Assembly: GCA_046153015.1 (NCBI GenBank) | Contig: JBJXGF010000312.1 | Coordinates: 1 to 6,344, forward strand | DNA from: JBJXGF01 sp046153015 | Lineage (GTDB): Bacteria > Actinomycetota > Acidimicrobiia > Acidimicrobiales > CAIXPF01 | Reading direction: 5' to 3' | DNA: 6,344 nt | Shown: piece by piece, positions 5,413-6,344 of the stretch | Position numbering within the stretch: the stretch's first letter is position 1 | Layout of the letters: every line of letters starts with the position of its first letter | The notes under the pieces: model-generated | Databases searched by the model: none | Told to the model about the DNA's origin: nothing | What the model saw: only the letters and a program-made list of their open reading frames with translations | Translations under genes and position numbers: made by a program

Positions 5413-6344
5413 GCTGGGCCGCCCTGCCCCCGGCGACGGTCCTCGTCATCGACGACGACCTGAACGGACGCGAAGCGGCCCGGCGCGTGCTCTCCCGGGC
5501 CGGTCACCGCGTGCTCGAAGCCCGCACCATCGCCGAGGCCTGGCCCCAGCTGCCCGCCGCCGAGCTGGCAATCATCGACGTGAACCTGCCCGACGGCAAC
5601 GGCCTCGACCTCACCCGAGCCCTGCGCGCCGAACCTCGCTATGCCGAGCTCGCCATCCTGCAGACCTCGGCCCTGTCGGTCACGCCCCGCGATCAGGCCG
5701 CCGGGCTCGACGCCGGCGCCGACGCCTACCTCGTGCATCCCATCGCCGGGCCCGTGCTCACCTCCACCGTCGCCGCGCTGTTACGGCTGCGACGGACCGA
5801 ACGCAGCCTGCACGACCGCGAACGCGAGCTTCACGCCGCGCTCGACACCGGCGGCGTGGCCGTCGCCCGCGTCGAGCTCGCCGACGGCGCCCTCACCGCC
5901 ACCGCCGGCCTGTGGGCGCTCATCGGCGCCGAACCCGCCGACCGAGCCCCGCTCTCGACGCTGGAGGTTGCGCTCCACCCCGACGATGTGCCCCTCGTGC
6001 GCGCCGCGCTCGAACGCGTCCAGGCCGGCCAGCACGAGGAGACCGAGTACCGCCTGCTCTCCGGCGGTCACGGCGTCCGCCGGGTGCTGAGCCGGGCGTG
6101 GCCCGTGCGCGCACCCGACGGCCGGGTCGTCGCCGCCCAGATCGCCGTGGTCGACATCACCAGCCGCCGTGCGGTGCAGGACCAGCTGCGAACGATCGAC
6201 CAGCTCATCGAGCGGGTCAACCTCGCGCTCGAGCTCCCCGAGCTCGCCCGCAGCCTCCTGCCCGAGATCCAAGCGGCGTGGGGGGCCGACCTGGCCGTGC
6301 TCGCCCTGTTCGACGACCCGACGACGCTGCGGCTCTACGCCACC
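5409..6344 (+). CDS. REC-PAS-GAF signalling protein, 3' end outside window
   Basis: GTG 5409 overlaps the heme oxygenase stop (GTGA). The frame stays open for 312 codons to the window edge. Residues ~10-125 are a receiver domain: VLVIDDDLNGREAARRVLSR with Asp15-17, phosphoacceptor Asp57 in AIIDVNLPDGNG, and Thr86 in ILQTSAL. The switch motif reads YLVHPI, so the conserved lysine is His110. A linker helix (LRRTERSLHDRERELHAAL) leads to a PAS domain (~140-255) with LHPDDVPLVRAALERVQAG and the VVDITSRR ending typical of PAS. A GAF domain begins at ~275 (LARSLLPEIQAAWGADLAVL). The output domain is not seen; histidine kinase, SpoIIE phosphatase or GGDEF would all fit. Unlike its three upstream neighbours it shows no lesion, so it may still be in use. 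Confidence 0.85.
   Translation, partial: MSWAALPPATVLVIDDDLNGREAARRVLSRAGHRVLEARTIAEAWPQLPAAELAIIDVNLPDGNGLDLTRALRAEPRYAELAILQTSALSVTPRDQAAGLDAGADAYLVHPIAGPVLTSTVAALLRLRRTERSLHDRERELHAALDTGGVAVARVELADGALTATAGLWALIGAEPADRAPLSTLEVALHPDDVPLVRAALERVQAGQHEETEYRLLSGGHGVRRVLSRAWPVRAPDGRVVAAQIAVVDITSRRAVQDQLRTIDQLIERVNLALELPELARSLLPEIQAAWGADLAVLALFDDPTTLRLYAT

Noticed and set aside
5781..6272. A 163-codon minus-strand frame and a nearby 149-codon top-strand frame (5641-6090)
   Set aside because: Both are shadows of the REC-PAS-GAF gene, whose domains read through without interruption in its own frame.
1..6344. CRISPR array, tRNA or rRNA genes
   Set aside because: No regularly spaced direct repeats and no tRNA-like cloverleaf or rRNA signature were seen on either strand.

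Overview
The window is high-GC DNA with frequent GTG starts, 4-bp GTGA gene overlaps and heavy use of G/C-ending codons. This suggests an actinobacterium-like chromosome, but the genus cannot be read from the sequence. It joins a mobile/accessory left half to a decayed light-sensing operon on the right.

Left part (1-1443). The first ~145 bases look like the orfA/orfB junction of an IS3-family-like element, with a slippery heptamer at the overlap; orfB homology fades after about 30 codons. A complete-length IS630-family insertion sequence (269-1440) follows. It has ~25-bp imperfect terminal inverted repeats and sits in a CTAG site with TA duplicated. Its DDE transposase is split over three frames by two single-base losses, so this copy is probably dead unless those are sequencing errors.

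Middle part (1493-2966). A leftward two-gene cassette encodes an excisionase-type HTH protein and then a PIN-domain protein, the layout of a type II toxin-antitoxin system. It is followed by ~470 bp without a convincing gene. The core of that stretch (2600-2806) holds seven perfect or near-perfect hairpins, and it ends in a small palindrome beside the breakpoint of the next gene.

Right part (2967-6344). This is a rightward, tightly packed operon: bacteriophytochrome histidine kinase, Rcp1-type receiver protein, biliverdin-forming heme oxygenase, and a REC-PAS-GAF signalling protein that runs off the window. In an intact operon the oxygenase makes biliverdin, the phytochrome binds it and acts as a red/far-red switched kinase, and the receiver proteins take the phosphate.

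Here the first three genes carry separate lesions. The phytochrome lacks its N-terminal PAS and most of its GAF domain. The receiver has an internal out-of-frame deletion joining residue ~72 to the last ~20 residues. The heme oxygenase has an in-frame TAG at codon 36, just after its proximal histidine. The kinase core and the fourth gene remain open. The simplest reading is a light-sensing locus that lost its chromophore system, perhaps leaving a light-independent kinase and a divergent receiver whose switch lysine is a histidine. No wholly new system is evident.
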